This document shows, piece after piece, positions 33,992 through 43,018 of a DNA stretch of 64,000 bases. Below the pieces are notes generated by a model. That model was not told the origin of the DNA. It worked only from the letters and a program-made list of their open reading frames with translations, and did not search any database. Each line of letters starts with the position of its first letter. Within the stretch, counting starts at the first letter, position 1. The translations under genes and the position numbers were made by a program. Origin of the DNA: Emticicia sp. 21SJ11W-3 (lineage in GTDB: Bacteria; Bacteroidota; Bacteroidia; Cytophagales; Spirosomataceae); contig NZ_CP092074.1 of the NCBI RefSeq assembly GCF_024138715.1, forward strand, positions 4,030,001 to 4,094,000, written 5' to 3'.

Positions 33992-35014
33992 TTACTTGCC
34001 AAAATCTGTTTCCAGTTTATTTAAGTCAGCATCAGACACCTCGCCAGATGTTACTACCACTCTGTAACGGAAGGTAGTAGATTGTTTCGGTGCCAAAGTC
34101 AGATTCAATGTCTCTTTACCGTTTGAGAATACTTTTTGTCCCAATGGATTCACCGAGAAAAGACCGTATCCGCGTGAATGCCAGTAAGCCGGGTACCCCG
34201 GATTTTTAGGGTGGTCAATAATGGCTACCGATATTTTCTCGTCACCAATCTGGCCTCTCAGGTTTACCCACTCCGAGCGTTTTGCCCAGGTCGCTTCTCC
34301 TTCGATACCTTCTTTGTTCCGATAGCTTCCTACAATACCCTTGTTGTCTAGCACAGGCACTTTAGTAGCCACACCACTGGCATCAGTAAATACTTCTGGC
34401 TTGTTTGATGGGTGTTCCAGTTCTCTGGCTACGCGAATCGCAAATAAGCCGTCTTTCACATCTTTAAACACCACCTCTTTATCAGCTGCTGTAAGTGTGG
34501 TAGCTCTGTCTATAATCCGTTGGTTACCTGTACCCTGAAAAGTATAAGTAGTTTCTTCTGTCAGCATTACTTTGCCCTCTTTATCCAGCCAGTTGGCAGT
34601 TACTACCAATATACCTTTTTTACCTGATTTTACTGATTTGATACCCGTATGCACAATAGTACCATAAGTACCCTTGGCGCTGGGTGGTGTGTTAGAGTTA
34701 TTCCAGAAATCATGGCCGTTTACGTCTTCGTAGTTCAACCAGATACCTACATGGTGTGGATGGTCAACTCTTTCGCCCGGACGAGGGTCCAGCGGCCAGC
34801 CACGGGTAATCAATGTTCCTTTTGACGTATAAACCGGATACAAAACAGCCTTTTTGAGTACATCCGGACCCGGATAAAAGTAAGAAGTAAAAGGTTTACC
34901 GTCTATTAATACATTTACTTTCTTGCCCGTATCGTCTCTTACCAGCTTCACTTCTTTGGTTTGAGCAAAAAGCATTGCCGGACTCAACAGTAATAACAAC
35001 AATAATTTTTTCAT
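33992..35014 (-). CDS. PmoA-family (DUF6807) secreted protein
   Basis: The 340-residue protein has a clear signal peptide (MKKLLLLLLLSPAMLFAQ). The rest matches the so-called PmoA family of Bacteroidota and Planctomycetota: FTSYFYPGPDVLKKAVLYPVYT, RVDHPHHVGIWLNYEDVNGHDFWNN and PGYPAYWHSRGYGLFSVNPLG are its conserved blocks. The conserved His residues suggest a metal or sugar site. Despite the name it is not related in function to methane oxidation; members are often found with sugar-degradation genes. The gene stands alone. Confidence 0.8.
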   Translation of the reverse strand: MKKLLLLLLLSPAMLFAQTKEVKLVRDDTGKKVNVLIDGKPFTSYFYPGPDVLKKAVLYPVYTSKGTLITRGWPLDPRPGERVDHPHHVGIWLNYEDVNGHDFWNNSNTPPSAKGTYGTIVHTGIKSVKSGKKGILVVTANWLDKEGKVMLTEETTYTFQGTGNQRIIDRATTLTAADKEVVFKDVKDGLFAIRVARELEHPSNKPEVFTDASGVATKVPVLDNKGIVGSYRNKEGIEGEATWAKRSEWVNLRGQIGDEKISVAIIDHPKNPGYPAYWHSRGYGLFSVNPLGQKVFSNGKETLNLTLAPKQSTTFRYRVVVTSGEVSDADLNKLETDFGK

Positions 35015-35126
35015 GAGTATATCGGATTGAAATAATGATAGAGCAAATTAAGCAAGCATTTGCTAATGTCTCTACCCATATATTAGCTTTTTATTATATT
35101 TTTTTGACTTTAAATAAGCCATTTGC

Positions 35127-35627
35127 TCAATGCGGTAGTTTTTCTCTGATTAAACCGTAAAACCAGGTTCCGGCCAGTGCGCTTAATAAAGTAACAATAA
35201 ACACGGTAACTCCAGTACCTATCTGCGCATAAATAGGCCCCGGGCAAGCCCCTGTTAACGCCCAGCCAAAGCCAAAGAGCAAACCGCCATATATCTGCCC
35301 TTTGCTGAAAGGCTTCGGGTCTAGCTTAATGGTTTCGCCGTTAAGGCTTTTTATATTTAATCTTTTGATAATCTGTACTGATATGGCACCCACCACTACA
35401 GCTGTGCCTATTACGCCGTACATGTGAAAAGATTCAAGCCGGAACATCTCCTGAATGCGGAACCACGAAATAACCTCGGCCTTAACCAGCACAATACCAA
35501 AGCCCATACCAAACACAAGGTATTTCAGCAAACTGGCAGGGGTAATTTTCCTGGGAGCCTCTTCTGCCAGATTCTGTGTTTCAAAATCTAACTGGTCTAT
35601 ATCTTTAATATCTTTCATGTTGCTCAT
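35127..35627 (-). CDS. YeeE/YedE half-transporter (DUF6691), first pair
   Basis: The 166-residue protein has about four membrane helices after a 28-residue cytosolic start. The conserved Cys lies in GFGWALTGACPGPIYAQIG, the motif through which YeeE (TsuA) passes thiosulfate by Cys relay. It forms the C-terminal half of a split YeeE; the N-terminal half is the gene just upstream, with an ATGA overlap, so the two are translated together. It is closely similar to the protein at 37670 (shared block SWFRIQEMFR and SFHMYGVIG), so the pair was duplicated. Confidence 0.85.
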   Translation of the reverse strand: MSNMKDIKDIDQLDFETQNLAEEAPRKITPASLLKYLVFGMGFGIVLVKAEVISWFRIQEMFRLESFHMYGVIGTAVVVGAISVQIIKRLNIKSLNGETIKLDPKPFSKGQIYGGLLFGFGWALTGACPGPIYAQIGTGVTVFIVTLLSALAGTWFYGLIREKLPH

Positions 35628-36181
35628 TTTAAATAGGGTATTACAAACCAGGTAACTATAAAACCACCTGCCATAAAACAGATAGTGGCTATAAGCGAGG
35701 GTAATTGCAGATTAGACAAACCCATAATAGAATGCCCCGAAGTACAACCACCTGCATAGCGGGTGCCAAAACCTACCAGAAAGCCCCCTACTACCATAAA
35801 TATGAATCCGCGAATGGTCAGTAGGTTTTCCCAGCTGAACAAATCGGTGGGTACCAGAGCGCCGTACTCCTGAATACCAATAGATTGCAGATAAGCACGG
35901 GTGCTGTCGGCTATTTTTACAGGTTCAGGGTTAGTAAGCAGATGCGCCGCTATCCAGCCACCGATAACTACACCGGCTACAAAAACCAGATTCCAGCTTT
36001 CTTTCTTCCAGTCATAATTAAAGTAAGGAATTTTAGCGGGCAGAATAGCTGCACAGATATGCCGCATAGACGACGAGATTCCGAAAGCCTTATTGCCGGC
36101 TACTAAGAGCAAAGGGACAAAAAGACCTATAATGACACCGGCTACTGACCAATGCCAGGGCTGTTTGAGAAGTTCGAGCAT
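35624..36181 (-). CDS. YeeE/YedE half-transporter, N-terminal half, first pair
   Basis: The 185-residue protein has about five membrane helices and the conserved block [21 protein letters not shown] near residue 145, whose Cys is a thiosulfate-binding residue in YeeE/TsuA. A second Cys ([11 protein letters not shown]) is also conserved in its paralogue. Together with the overlapping gene it should make a complete sulfur-compound importer. The paralogue is at 38192. A TAGGTTTG -7-like element lies at 36208-36201, but the dyad found upstream of the other sulfur promoters is not visible here. Confidence 0.85.
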   Translation of the reverse strand: MLELLKQPWHWSVAGVIIGLFVPLLLVAGNKAFGISSSMRHICAAILPAKIPYFNYDWKKESWNLVFVAGVVIGGWIAAHLLTNPEPVKIADSTRAYLQSIGIQEYGALVPTDLFSWENLLTIRGFIFMVVGGFLVGFGTRYAGGCTSGHSIMGLSNLQLPSLIATICFMAGGFIVTWFVIPYLK

Positions 36182-36295
36182 ATTACAATAGTTTTATGCA
36201 CAAACCTACAAAATAATCTACTACAATTATAGACTACTTATTGATTAGTTTATGCTAATAAACTACCGGCATGATAATACAATGAGTTTAAAGCC

Positions 36296-36805
36296 TTAGG
36301 TTTTCTCTCTGATACCCAGAAAAGGAACCCAGTTCTCCTCTATGGAGCCTGCGAAATCGCGGAGGAACATAATAAATGAGGGCTTGTAGGGTCTTCGGGA
36401 GAGAGAGAGGTTTGCTTCTTCAGGGGAAAGGTCGCCTTTTCGGGAGTTGCAACGGCGACAGGCGGTTACCAGGTTATCCCAGTTTGTTTTTCCGCCTTTT
36501 GATTTAGGTGTCAGGTGGTCGAGGGTGAGGTCTTCGTGGCTTCCGCAGTACACACATTTGTTACCGTCCCGCCTGAATACATTCTGCCTGCTGAGCATCA
36601 CACCTTTGAACGGTAAACTTACGTAACGGTGAAGCCTGATAACTGAGGGGAGCGGATAAGTGCTACTGACGGTCCGGAGGTAGCCCCGCTGGGAGTCTGA
36701 TACCAGTTCAGCTTTGTTGAGGTACACTAACGAAAAAGCTTTGGGAACGGTACAGATACTTAATGCACTATAGTCGGCATTCAAAACTAAAACTTTCCTG
36801 CCCAT
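36296..36805 (-). CDS. HNH endonuclease
   Basis: The 169-residue protein has an N-terminal part (MGRKVLVLNADYSALSICTVPKAF) conserved in a widespread group, and an HNH nuclease fold at about residues 80-130 with two CxxC pairs (CVYC and CRRC) and the catalytic LTLDHLTPKSKGGKTNWDNLVTAC, where DH and N make the HNH core. These proteins are common chromosomal genes in Bacteroidota. Their role is unknown and they are not linked to mobile DNA here. It lies between the two sulfur-transporter pairs and is divergent from yqgE. Confidence 0.88.
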   Translation of the reverse strand: MGRKVLVLNADYSALSICTVPKAFSLVYLNKAELVSDSQRGYLRTVSSTYPLPSVIRLHRYVSLPFKGVMLSRQNVFRRDGNKCVYCGSHEDLTLDHLTPKSKGGKTNWDNLVTACRRCNSRKGDLSPEEANLSLSRRPYKPSFIMFLRDFAGSIEENWVPFLGIREKT

Positions 36806-37009
36806 ATAACTATTAAGATTAAAAGTTCAATTCGCAAGGCAATATAGTTCATAAATTTTAAATTTACAATAGCAAGATTTTCAGGAAATTGTTTTTTCGT
36901 TAGTCTGAAAACCTCTATTTTGGAGAATGTTTTCAGAGCGGTTGCTAAAGCGGTGTTTTGCTAACCCGCCCGAATACAAAAATATTTTTTTACACATAAG
37001 CCAAGGAAT

Positions 37010-37555
37010 ATGCCGGTAGGTAAAGGGAAATTATTAATTGCTGAACCGTTTTTAGGTGACCCCAATTTTGAACGGAGCGTTGTGCTATTGTGTGAACATA
37101 ACGCGCAGGGGTCTTTCGGGCTGGTACTGAACCAGACCACTAACCTGAAACTGGACGACGTATTGGAGAATATTTACGGAGACCTGCCTTTATTTCTGGG
37201 TGGCCCCGTTGAACAGAACACTTTGCACTTTATTCATCGCCTTGGTGATGAAATTGAAGGGGCTGTTTCGCTGGGTGGAGGTATCTACTGGTCAGGAGAT
37301 TTTGAAAGCGTGAAAACACTGATTAACATCGGTAAAATTACAGAAAAAGACATTCGCCTTTTTGTAGGATATTCGGGGTGGTCGGCCGGGCAACTGGATG
37401 ACGAAATGAAGCGCGATTCATGGATTGTTACAGAAACCAATGCCCATTTTATTTTTGATACCCCGGCAGACCAGTTCTGGCGTTCGGTGCTTAAAAACAT
37501 GGGTGGCGAATACAAGGTGTTATCTAACTATCCAACCGACCCAAGGCTGAATTAA
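37010..37555 (+). CDS. yqgE: YqgE/AlgH family protein
   Basis: The 181-residue protein carries the family marks GKLLIAEPFLGDPNFERSVVLLCEHN at the start, FGLVLNQ, LFLGGPVEQNTLHFIHR and VGYSGWSAGQLDDEM. The family (UPF0301) has a known fold but no settled function; AlgH was named for an effect on alginate genes in Pseudomonas. It lies alone in the sulfur cluster, on the opposite strand from its neighbours, and probably has nothing to do with sulfur. The upstream region of 200 bp is shared with the HNH gene. Confidence 0.93.
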   Translation: MPVGKGKLLIAEPFLGDPNFERSVVLLCEHNAQGSFGLVLNQTTNLKLDDVLENIYGDLPLFLGGPVEQNTLHFIHRLGDEIEGAVSLGGGIYWSGDFESVKTLINIGKITEKDIRLFVGYSGWSAGQLDDEMKRDSWIVTETNAHFIFDTPADQFWRSVLKNMGGEYKVLSNYPTDPRLN

Positions 37556-37613
37556 TGGCAGATATACTTTTCTAAATATGATATCTGATTCAGTTAAAAT
37601 CTATGTTAAGAAA

Positions 37614-37642
37614 ATAACTCCGGAAAAAACATCCGGAGTTAT
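37614..37642 (-). terminator. Terminator of the porin-YeeE operon
   Basis: On the minus strand, the perfect 10-bp stem ATAACTCCGG/CCGGAGTTAT with a 9-nt loop is followed by TTTTC. It lies 28 bp after the last YeeE half-gene and also converges with yqgE. Confidence 0.72.
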
Positions 37643-37669
37643 CTCAACATTTAACCATCTAAACCTCGG

Positions 37670-38167
37670 TCAGTTAGGGAGCTTATCTTTCAAAAAACCA
37701 TACACCCAGGTGCCTGCCACTGCACTGGCCAATGTAACAAGTACCACAACAAAGCCACTCCCGATCTGAGCAAAAAGCGGGCCCGGACAGGCGCCCGTTA
37801 GTGCCCAACCCAACCCGAAAATCAAACCGCCGTAAATCTGACCTTTCTGGAATTTCTTGGGGTGGAAAATCACCTCTTCTCCATTCATAGTTTTAATGTT
37901 GTATTTTTTTATCAGATAGACAGATACCATACCTACCAGAATGGCGCTTCCTATTACGCCATACATGTGGAAGCTCTGAAACCTGAACATCTCCTGAATA
38001 CGAAACCAGGAAATGATTTCGGCCTTCACAAAAACAATACCGAAGGCTATGCCTACCACCAGATATTTCAGGTTTTCCAAAGGGCCTTCGGCTCTTTTCA
38101 TATCGTTAGGGGCTTCACATATAAAGGGTTCCCCGCTTATTTCAATCTGCTCTTTAGTGGTTTTCAT
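37670..38167 (-). CDS. YeeE/YedE half-transporter (DUF6691), second pair
   Basis: This is a 165-residue paralogue of the protein at 35127, with the same cysteine motif (GLGWALTGACPGPLFAQIG) and the block KAEIISWFRIQEMFR. It has about four helices. The start follows the N-terminal half-gene by 24 bp, without the ATGA overlap of the other pair. It is the last gene of the operon porin, YeeE-N, YeeE-C. Two pairs may differ in affinity, substrate or regulation: only this one is behind the shared sulfur operator. Confidence 0.85.
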   Translation of the reverse strand: MKTTKEQIEISGEPFICEAPNDMKRAEGPLENLKYLVVGIAFGIVFVKAEIISWFRIQEMFRFQSFHMYGVIGSAILVGMVSVYLIKKYNIKTMNGEEVIFHPKKFQKGQIYGGLIFGLGWALTGACPGPLFAQIGSGFVVVLVTLASAVAGTWVYGFLKDKLPN

Positions 38168-38191
38168 TGAAGTACAAAGTGGTTTTAATGC

Positions 38192-38767
38192 TTAAACAAG
38201 TTTTAAAATATGTGGAAGAACGAGGTGCGTCATAAAAATGCCCCCAGCCATAAAACAGCAGGTAGCCACCAGACTGGGCCATTGCAGATTAGACAACCCC
38301 ATAATGGCATGGCCGGAAGTACAGCCGCCTGCATAGCGCGTACCAAAACCAACCATAAAACCACCCACCACAAAAAACACAAAGCCTTTTAGGGTAAACA
38401 ACTCTGCTACTGCAAACAAATCGGCGGGCATTAAGCCGCCGAAATCTTTTATGCCGAGCGCTTTAAGGTCTGCTATGGTATTTTCAGACAACACAAAGGC
38501 ATTCGGATTCTCAAGAAAATGGGTGGCTATCATTCCTCCAAAAAATACCCCCAATACAAAAACCAGATTCCATATTTCGTTTTTCCAGTTGTATTTAAAA
38601 AAAGGAATATCTGCCGGAAAACAAGCAGCGCATATATGCCGCAAAGAAGAAGAGATACCAAAAGATTTGTTGCCAATTAATAGCAGTGTGGGTACTGTAA
38701 GACCAATAAGCGGCCCGGCAACATACCAGGGCCAGGGTTGGGTAATCAGTTCGAGGATTTCTTTCAT
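38192..38767 (-). CDS. YeeE/YedE half-transporter, N-terminal half, second pair
   Basis: The 191-residue membrane protein has the same conserved block as its paralogue at 35624 ([21 protein letters not shown]) and the [15 protein letters not shown] segment, which here has one more Cys. It is encoded 11 bp after the porin gene on the same strand, so outer- and inner-membrane uptake steps are translated from one mRNA. The function is inferred as thiosulfate or related sulfur import from the family and neighbourhood. Confidence 0.85.
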   Translation of the reverse strand: MKEILELITQPWPWYVAGPLIGLTVPTLLLIGNKSFGISSSLRHICAACFPADIPFFKYNWKNEIWNLVFVLGVFFGGMIATHFLENPNAFVLSENTIADLKALGIKDFGGLMPADLFAVAELFTLKGFVFFVVGGFMVGFGTRYAGGCTSGHAIMGLSNLQWPSLVATCCFMAGGIFMTHLVLPHILKLV

Positions 38768-38778
38768 AAGGATTTTTT

Positions 38779-40179
38779 TTAGAATTGGTAATTTGTAATT
38801 AAGTTCAGGTGTGTCATATTCACTTTGTTGAATATAAATTTCATGTTCTGGTAGGTTTCACCCGTGGCGTCTTTCCTCACCAATAACAGGCGGGTGCTAA
38901 GGCCACGCAGGTATTGGCCGAACTTATGGGTAACTGAAAGATTCAACTGGGTGTACGATGGCATTCCGTATTTATTAAGGTTGTAGTTCTTTACATCAGG
39001 CAATTGATAATACCCTCCGCTTATTTCCAGACTCAAATCAGACCTTAACTGCAGGGCACTGTTAATTGAAATGGCAGATAAATCGCCGAAACCATCGTTT
39101 CTCTCGCGGGGCATAAAAGTATAGAAGGGTTCTTTGCCCCATTCTCTGGGCATCAGGTATCTGCCCTTGTCAGTAATTCTGGTTACGTTTACGAACCAGC
39201 TGAAATTTTTCGCCTGCCGGCCGAACCGACCTGAAAACACCTGCGCACCACCACTGGGCAAGGCATAAGTTTTGGCCGGGTCTGCATTACCGCCATCGGC
39301 CAGCGTATGCTGAAAAACAGCCTGCGCTCCTGCAAACCAGTTAAATCCTGCCTGGGGTACCGACCTCCATTCAACCTGAGCAAAGGCAGTATTCAGTACC
39401 TGGTCCAGATAAGTATCCCAAAGTTGTAATTGCCAGTTTTTTCTGGTAAATGTTAAACCCAGTACACCAATGCCGCGGGTTGTGATGTTATTTTTATAAG
39501 CAGAGACCGAGCCGTCAGGGTTTACACCCATCGAATAAACCCCCATACTTTTGCCTACTGAAAACCATTTAATAGTTGAACGAGGTGAAATTTTACCGAT
39601 GTATTCGGCATGAATGGCCAGATTTTGGTTGGGCTTCCAGTCTGTCACCACAGCTTCTATCAGCGTAGGTTGCATTCTGCCATCCTGCACGTTTAAAAAT
39701 GGGCTTGACGGGTACTGCCTGCCTGCCGTGATATTCAGTTTCCTGCCTGCTCTGAATCTAAAGTAAAGTTCTTCCAGGCGAGTCTGGTCCTTGCCGGAGT
39801 TCGGGTCTTCTAAATTAAAAAGCCCTACTTCATAGCGGTTTACCTGCCTGGTTGTGGGGTCTGGTTTCAGCATGTCTGATGCCCACAGGTTAAACTGCGT
39901 AAAACCGCTGATGCCCATACTGAAATGTTTGAAAAAAACGGGCGACTCATAACCGATACCTGCACCGGCTGCCCAGGCGAAATAATCGGTCAGCGCCCCC
40001 TGATTAACGGTGGCAGAAAAATAATTCCGCACTCTGCCATAAAGCCTGCCATTTTTAATCAGCTTGTAAGCTATTATTGAAGTATCCGTTTTAATCACAG
40101 CCTTCTGCTCCTGCCCTTTTAGCATTTGTACTGGTATAAAAAACAGGCACAGCAGGTAAACCACACTTATTTGCCTCAT
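38779..40179 (-). CDS. Outer-membrane porin of the sulfur cluster
   Basis: The 466-residue protein has a signal peptide (cleavage near LKGQEQ, residue 23) and then a long run of amphipathic strands of the OprD/porin kind: [17 protein letters not shown] at the start, [30 protein letters not shown] and the C-terminal strand [12 protein letters not shown] ending in Phe. This would be a 16- to 18-stranded barrel. Position directly before a YeeE pair suggests that it lets small sulfur anions cross the outer membrane. It has its own promoter and operator after the tsdA terminator. Confidence 0.75.
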   Translation of the reverse strand: MRQISVVYLLCLFFIPVQMLKGQEQKAVIKTDTSIIAYKLIKNGRLYGRVRNYFSATVNQGALTDYFAWAAGAGIGYESPVFFKHFSMGISGFTQFNLWASDMLKPDPTTRQVNRYEVGLFNLEDPNSGKDQTRLEELYFRFRAGRKLNITAGRQYPSSPFLNVQDGRMQPTLIEAVVTDWKPNQNLAIHAEYIGKISPRSTIKWFSVGKSMGVYSMGVNPDGSVSAYKNNITTRGIGVLGLTFTRKNWQLQLWDTYLDQVLNTAFAQVEWRSVPQAGFNWFAGAQAVFQHTLADGGNADPAKTYALPSGGAQVFSGRFGRQAKNFSWFVNVTRITDKGRYLMPREWGKEPFYTFMPRERNDGFGDLSAISINSALQLRSDLSLEISGGYYQLPDVKNYNLNKYGMPSYTQLNLSVTHKFGQYLRGLSTRLLLVRKDATGETYQNMKFIFNKVNMTHLNLITNYQF

Positions 40180-40198
40180 GTATCAGTAATTAGTATTA

Positions 40199-40244
40199 CA
40201 AAACTACGTGGCCTGGTTGGGCTGTACCGTGACAAATGTTACAT
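40199..40244 (-). promoter_or_regulatory. Sulfur-cluster operator and -7 element, porin promoter
   Basis: On the minus strand, ATGTAACATTTGTCAC (40244-40229) is followed after exactly 22 bp by TAGTTTTG (40206-40199), then 19 nt to the porin ATG. The dyad GTAACA/TGTCAC is centred about 44 bp before the likely transcript start, the place of a class II Crp/Fnr activator. The same arrangement is found before two other genes of the cluster. Confidence 0.65.
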
Positions 40245-40260
40245 TCTGAAAGGAAAAGTA

Positions 40261-40294
40261 AATAAAAACAGTACCCCGGCTGCGAGATACTGTT
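40261..40294 (-). terminator. Terminator of the TsdA-like gene
   Basis: On the minus strand, AACAGTA-(14 nt)-TACTGTT is followed by TTTATT, 33 bp after the cytochrome stop. It separates the cytochrome transcript from the porin operon. Confidence 0.62.
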
Positions 40295-40326
40295 CATTAA
40301 TTATCCAATATATTAAAATTGTCTTG

Positions 40327-41367
40327 TTAGTGATGAGATGCCTTCCAGTCTTTAATAGGCTTGAAAGGCCCGTATTTATGCTGAACCTCTGAGAACGGGT
40401 CGGCATAAGGCCCAAAAGGATGGTCAAAAGGCTTTGCGGCAACTTTGGGCCAGTCATGACTTAAATCTTTGGTTGGTCTGGGCATAGTGTTCACAAAAGC
40501 GGCTACATCCCATGCTTCCTCGTCGGTTAGTTGCGGCTTATCAAAAGAAGCCCCCAAAGGCATATTTAACTTTACATAACCGGCAAAGTTTGATATCCGG
40601 AATAACCCAGCCCCAACATTATAACTATGTGGCCCCCACAACGGCGGAAAACTATACTCTCTACCGCTTTCGGCCAGCATACCCTCTCCGTTTTTCTGGT
40701 GGCAGCTGGCGCATTTTTGCTCATACACAGCCTTACCTTTAATGGGGTCTGCTGCGCGGTCAAGCAATTTAAGTTTAAAAATGCCTGTACCTTTGGGTGT
40801 GGTTTTATGCGGCACATCAGCGCCTAACCATTTAATATAAGCCAGAATTGCCTTCATCTCTTTACTGGTGGAATCAAGCGGATGTCCGTTCAGGCTGCGT
40901 TCAAAACAATCGTTAACCCGCTTTACCTGGTTCTCTTTAGTACCCGAACGTTCTCTGAATCTTGGATAATTGGCTTGTACTCCAAAATAATTATTTCCCC
41001 AGGGTTTGGTTCCGGCCTCCAGATGGCAGTTCTGGCAGTTCATCCCGTTTGATATAGCCGCCACGCTGCCCTTTGGCCCCAGATAGGCCGAAGTATGGGC
41101 TATCAGTTCACGGCCATACTTAATGCTTTCCTGTTCGTCAACGGCAAGGCGGCTTAATCGCCAGTCGGACGGCGCACTCCACACATTTATAAAATTAGAA
41201 TCTGCCGCAACGTTGGCAAGCTGTTTTGTTTTTGTGAAAACTCTTTTTGAATGAGGAAAATAAAGCGTATAAATTAATGCGGCAATAGAAACAAAAACAA
41301 GCAGAACCGATAAGCGCAGAACCAGCGAAACCCTTCTGATTTGTTTTTGTAAAAGCCTGATATCCAT
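40327..41367 (-). CDS. TsdA-like dihaem c-type cytochrome (thiosulfate dehydrogenase)
   Basis: I set the start at the ATG at 41367 (MDIRLLQKQIRRV); an upstream in-frame TTG lies in a -7-like sequence. The 346-residue protein has one N-terminal membrane anchor and two haem sites, CQNCH at 111-115 and CASCH at 219-223. Between them, CFERSLNG holds Cys 154, which corresponds to the cysteine haem ligand of TsdA, and NYFGVQANYPRFRERSG matches the same family. TsdA oxidises two thiosulfate to tetrathionate and passes electrons to another cytochrome. Some relatives run in reverse, so direction is not certain. Confidence 0.78.
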   Translation of the reverse strand: MDIRLLQKQIRRVSLVLRLSVLLVFVSIAALIYTLYFPHSKRVFTKTKQLANVAADSNFINVWSAPSDWRLSRLAVDEQESIKYGRELIAHTSAYLGPKGSVAAISNGMNCQNCHLEAGTKPWGNNYFGVQANYPRFRERSGTKENQVKRVNDCFERSLNGHPLDSTSKEMKAILAYIKWLGADVPHKTTPKGTGIFKLKLLDRAADPIKGKAVYEQKCASCHQKNGEGMLAESGREYSFPPLWGPHSYNVGAGLFRISNFAGYVKLNMPLGASFDKPQLTDEEAWDVAAFVNTMPRPTKDLSHDWPKVAAKPFDHPFGPYADPFSEVQHKYGPFKPIKDWKASHH

Positions 41368-41525
41368 GATGGGTGTTTTTTGCTGCAAAATAATGATATA
41401 AATCTGTACTTAATATGGCTTAGAAAACTTTTCTACAACCCCACAAACTTTACAATAAAAATAAACGTCTGCGGGGTTGGGTTCTGTTCACTCCCTTTAA
41501 AGATCCTGCCGTAGAAAACACCGAA

Positions 41526-42941
41526 TTAAACCAGGTTAACAATAGTTTCTTCTATTGCCACTGTATTACCTGTTTTTACCCACTCGTTCATACCACCCGA
41601 GTAATTGCTAATGCGCTCAAATTCGTTTTTTTTCAGTATAGAATATCCAATGGCGGCTCTGTCGCCTCCCTGGCAGTAAATCACAACCTCTTTGTCTTTA
41701 TTCAGCTTATCAAGATTTTGCGGAAGTGTGCCAATAAATACATTTTCGGCGCCAGGTATGTGTCCGGTTTTATATTCAGATGCACCTCTTAAATCAATGA
41801 GTTGAATGTCATCAGTGCTGGCCATATTCCTGAATTCATCAATAGTCAGCACATGGCTTACTTCAAGTTCAATACCCAGGTTATTTACATCATTAATATA
41901 CCCCAGCACGTTATCAAGGCCTATGCGCATTAGTTTGCGGGTAAGGTCTTCAATCTGCTTATCTTCAGCCACCAGCATAAATGGCTCCTGATAATTCAAA
42001 AACCAGCCCATCCAGGTAGCAAAAGAGTTATTACCCTGAACATTCAGGCTCCCGGGTACGTACCCGGCTGCAAAATCAGCCTTATTGCGGGTATCAATCA
42101 GCTTTATTCCTGCAGCCAACCCTTCCAGCACCTGCTCGGCGGTTAACTTTGTCTGTTCGGGTACCGTTGTTAACAAGGGTCTGTCTGTCTTGTTAAGCAT
42201 TTTCATCATGGCAAAGTACTTAGGAGGTTCAGGCTGGTCAGCCAACAGATTCTCCGAAAAACCTTCGGGGTCTTCCGGGTATTGAAAAGCCCAGTTTCTT
42301 ATCTTCTCATAGCCTACTGTGGTGCTGGCTACAGCGCCCAAAGCCTTACCACAGGCCGAACCAGCCCCATGCCCTGGCCAAACCTGCACGTAATCAGGCA
42401 GTTGCTCAAACTTCTGCAAAGACTGATACATTTGTCTGGCACCTGCATCCATAGTACCTTTTAATCCAGCGGCTTTTTCCAGTAAGTCTGGTCTGCCAAT
42501 ATCGCCGACAAAAACAAAATCTCCGGTAAACAGCATAACGGGCGCACTGGAGGCTGGCGTATCTGTCAGAAGAAAACTGATGCTTTCTGGCGTGTGCCCC
42601 GGTGTATGCAGCACCTCAAATTTCAGATTTCCTACCTTAATAAGACTACCGTCTTTCAGCGCTATGTGGTCAAAAGCATATTGCCAGTCGGGGCCGCCTT
42701 CATCTGACAGGTACATACCGGCACCGGTAATGGCAGCCAGTTCTCTGGCACCTGAAAGGAAATCGGCATGAATATGCGTTTCAGCAATATGTGTAATTTG
42801 CATATTGTTCTGCCGGGCTATTTCAAGGTAGGTATCTACATCTCTTTTGGGGTCAATAACCATTGCCACACCGGCTTTCTGGCAGCCAATAAAATAACTT
42901 CCCTGCGCCAGCGATTTGTCGTATATATGTTGAAAAAACAT
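41526..42941 (-). CDS. Persulfide dioxygenase-like MBL protein with two rhodanese domains
   Basis: The 471-residue protein has a metallo-beta-lactamase fold at 1-250: ETHIHADF (His 56, His 58, Asp 60), HTPGHT (His 112, 116), Asp 141 (TGDFVFVGD) and His 191 (WPGHGAG), as in ETHE1/CstB-type sulfur dioxygenases that turn glutathione persulfide into sulfite. A rhodanese domain at about 265-360 lacks the catalytic Cys (FMLVAEDKQI in the loop). A second at 365-465 has it (Cys 423 in YCQGGDRAA). So persulfide could be handed from the active rhodanese to the dioxygenase. It has its own promoter with the shared operator. Confidence 0.9.
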   Translation of the reverse strand: MFFQHIYDKSLAQGSYFIGCQKAGVAMVIDPKRDVDTYLEIARQNNMQITHIAETHIHADFLSGARELAAITGAGMYLSDEGGPDWQYAFDHIALKDGSLIKVGNLKFEVLHTPGHTPESISFLLTDTPASSAPVMLFTGDFVFVGDIGRPDLLEKAAGLKGTMDAGARQMYQSLQKFEQLPDYVQVWPGHGAGSACGKALGAVASTTVGYEKIRNWAFQYPEDPEGFSENLLADQPEPPKYFAMMKMLNKTDRPLLTTVPEQTKLTAEQVLEGLAAGIKLIDTRNKADFAAGYVPGSLNVQGNNSFATWMGWFLNYQEPFMLVAEDKQIEDLTRKLMRIGLDNVLGYINDVNNLGIELEVSHVLTIDEFRNMASTDDIQLIDLRGASEYKTGHIPGAENVFIGTLPQNLDKLNKDKEVVIYCQGGDRAAIGYSILKKNEFERISNYSGGMNEWVKTGNTVAIEETIVNLV

Positions 42942-42965
42942 CTTTAGATTAGTTTAATTTTGTTA

Positions 42966-43011
42966 CAAATTTATTATTCATACCTTTTCATGTCTGTGAC
43001 TTATATTACGC
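42966..43011 (-). promoter_or_regulatory. Sulfur-cluster operator and -7 element, MBL-rhodanese promoter
   Basis: On the minus strand, GCGTAATATAAGTCAC (43011-42996) is followed after exactly 22 bp by TAAATTTG (42973-42966), 24 nt before the ATG. The dyad is weaker than in the other two copies, but spacing and the core GTAAYA/GTCAC agree. Confidence 0.55.
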
Positions 43012-43018
43012 AAGGCTG

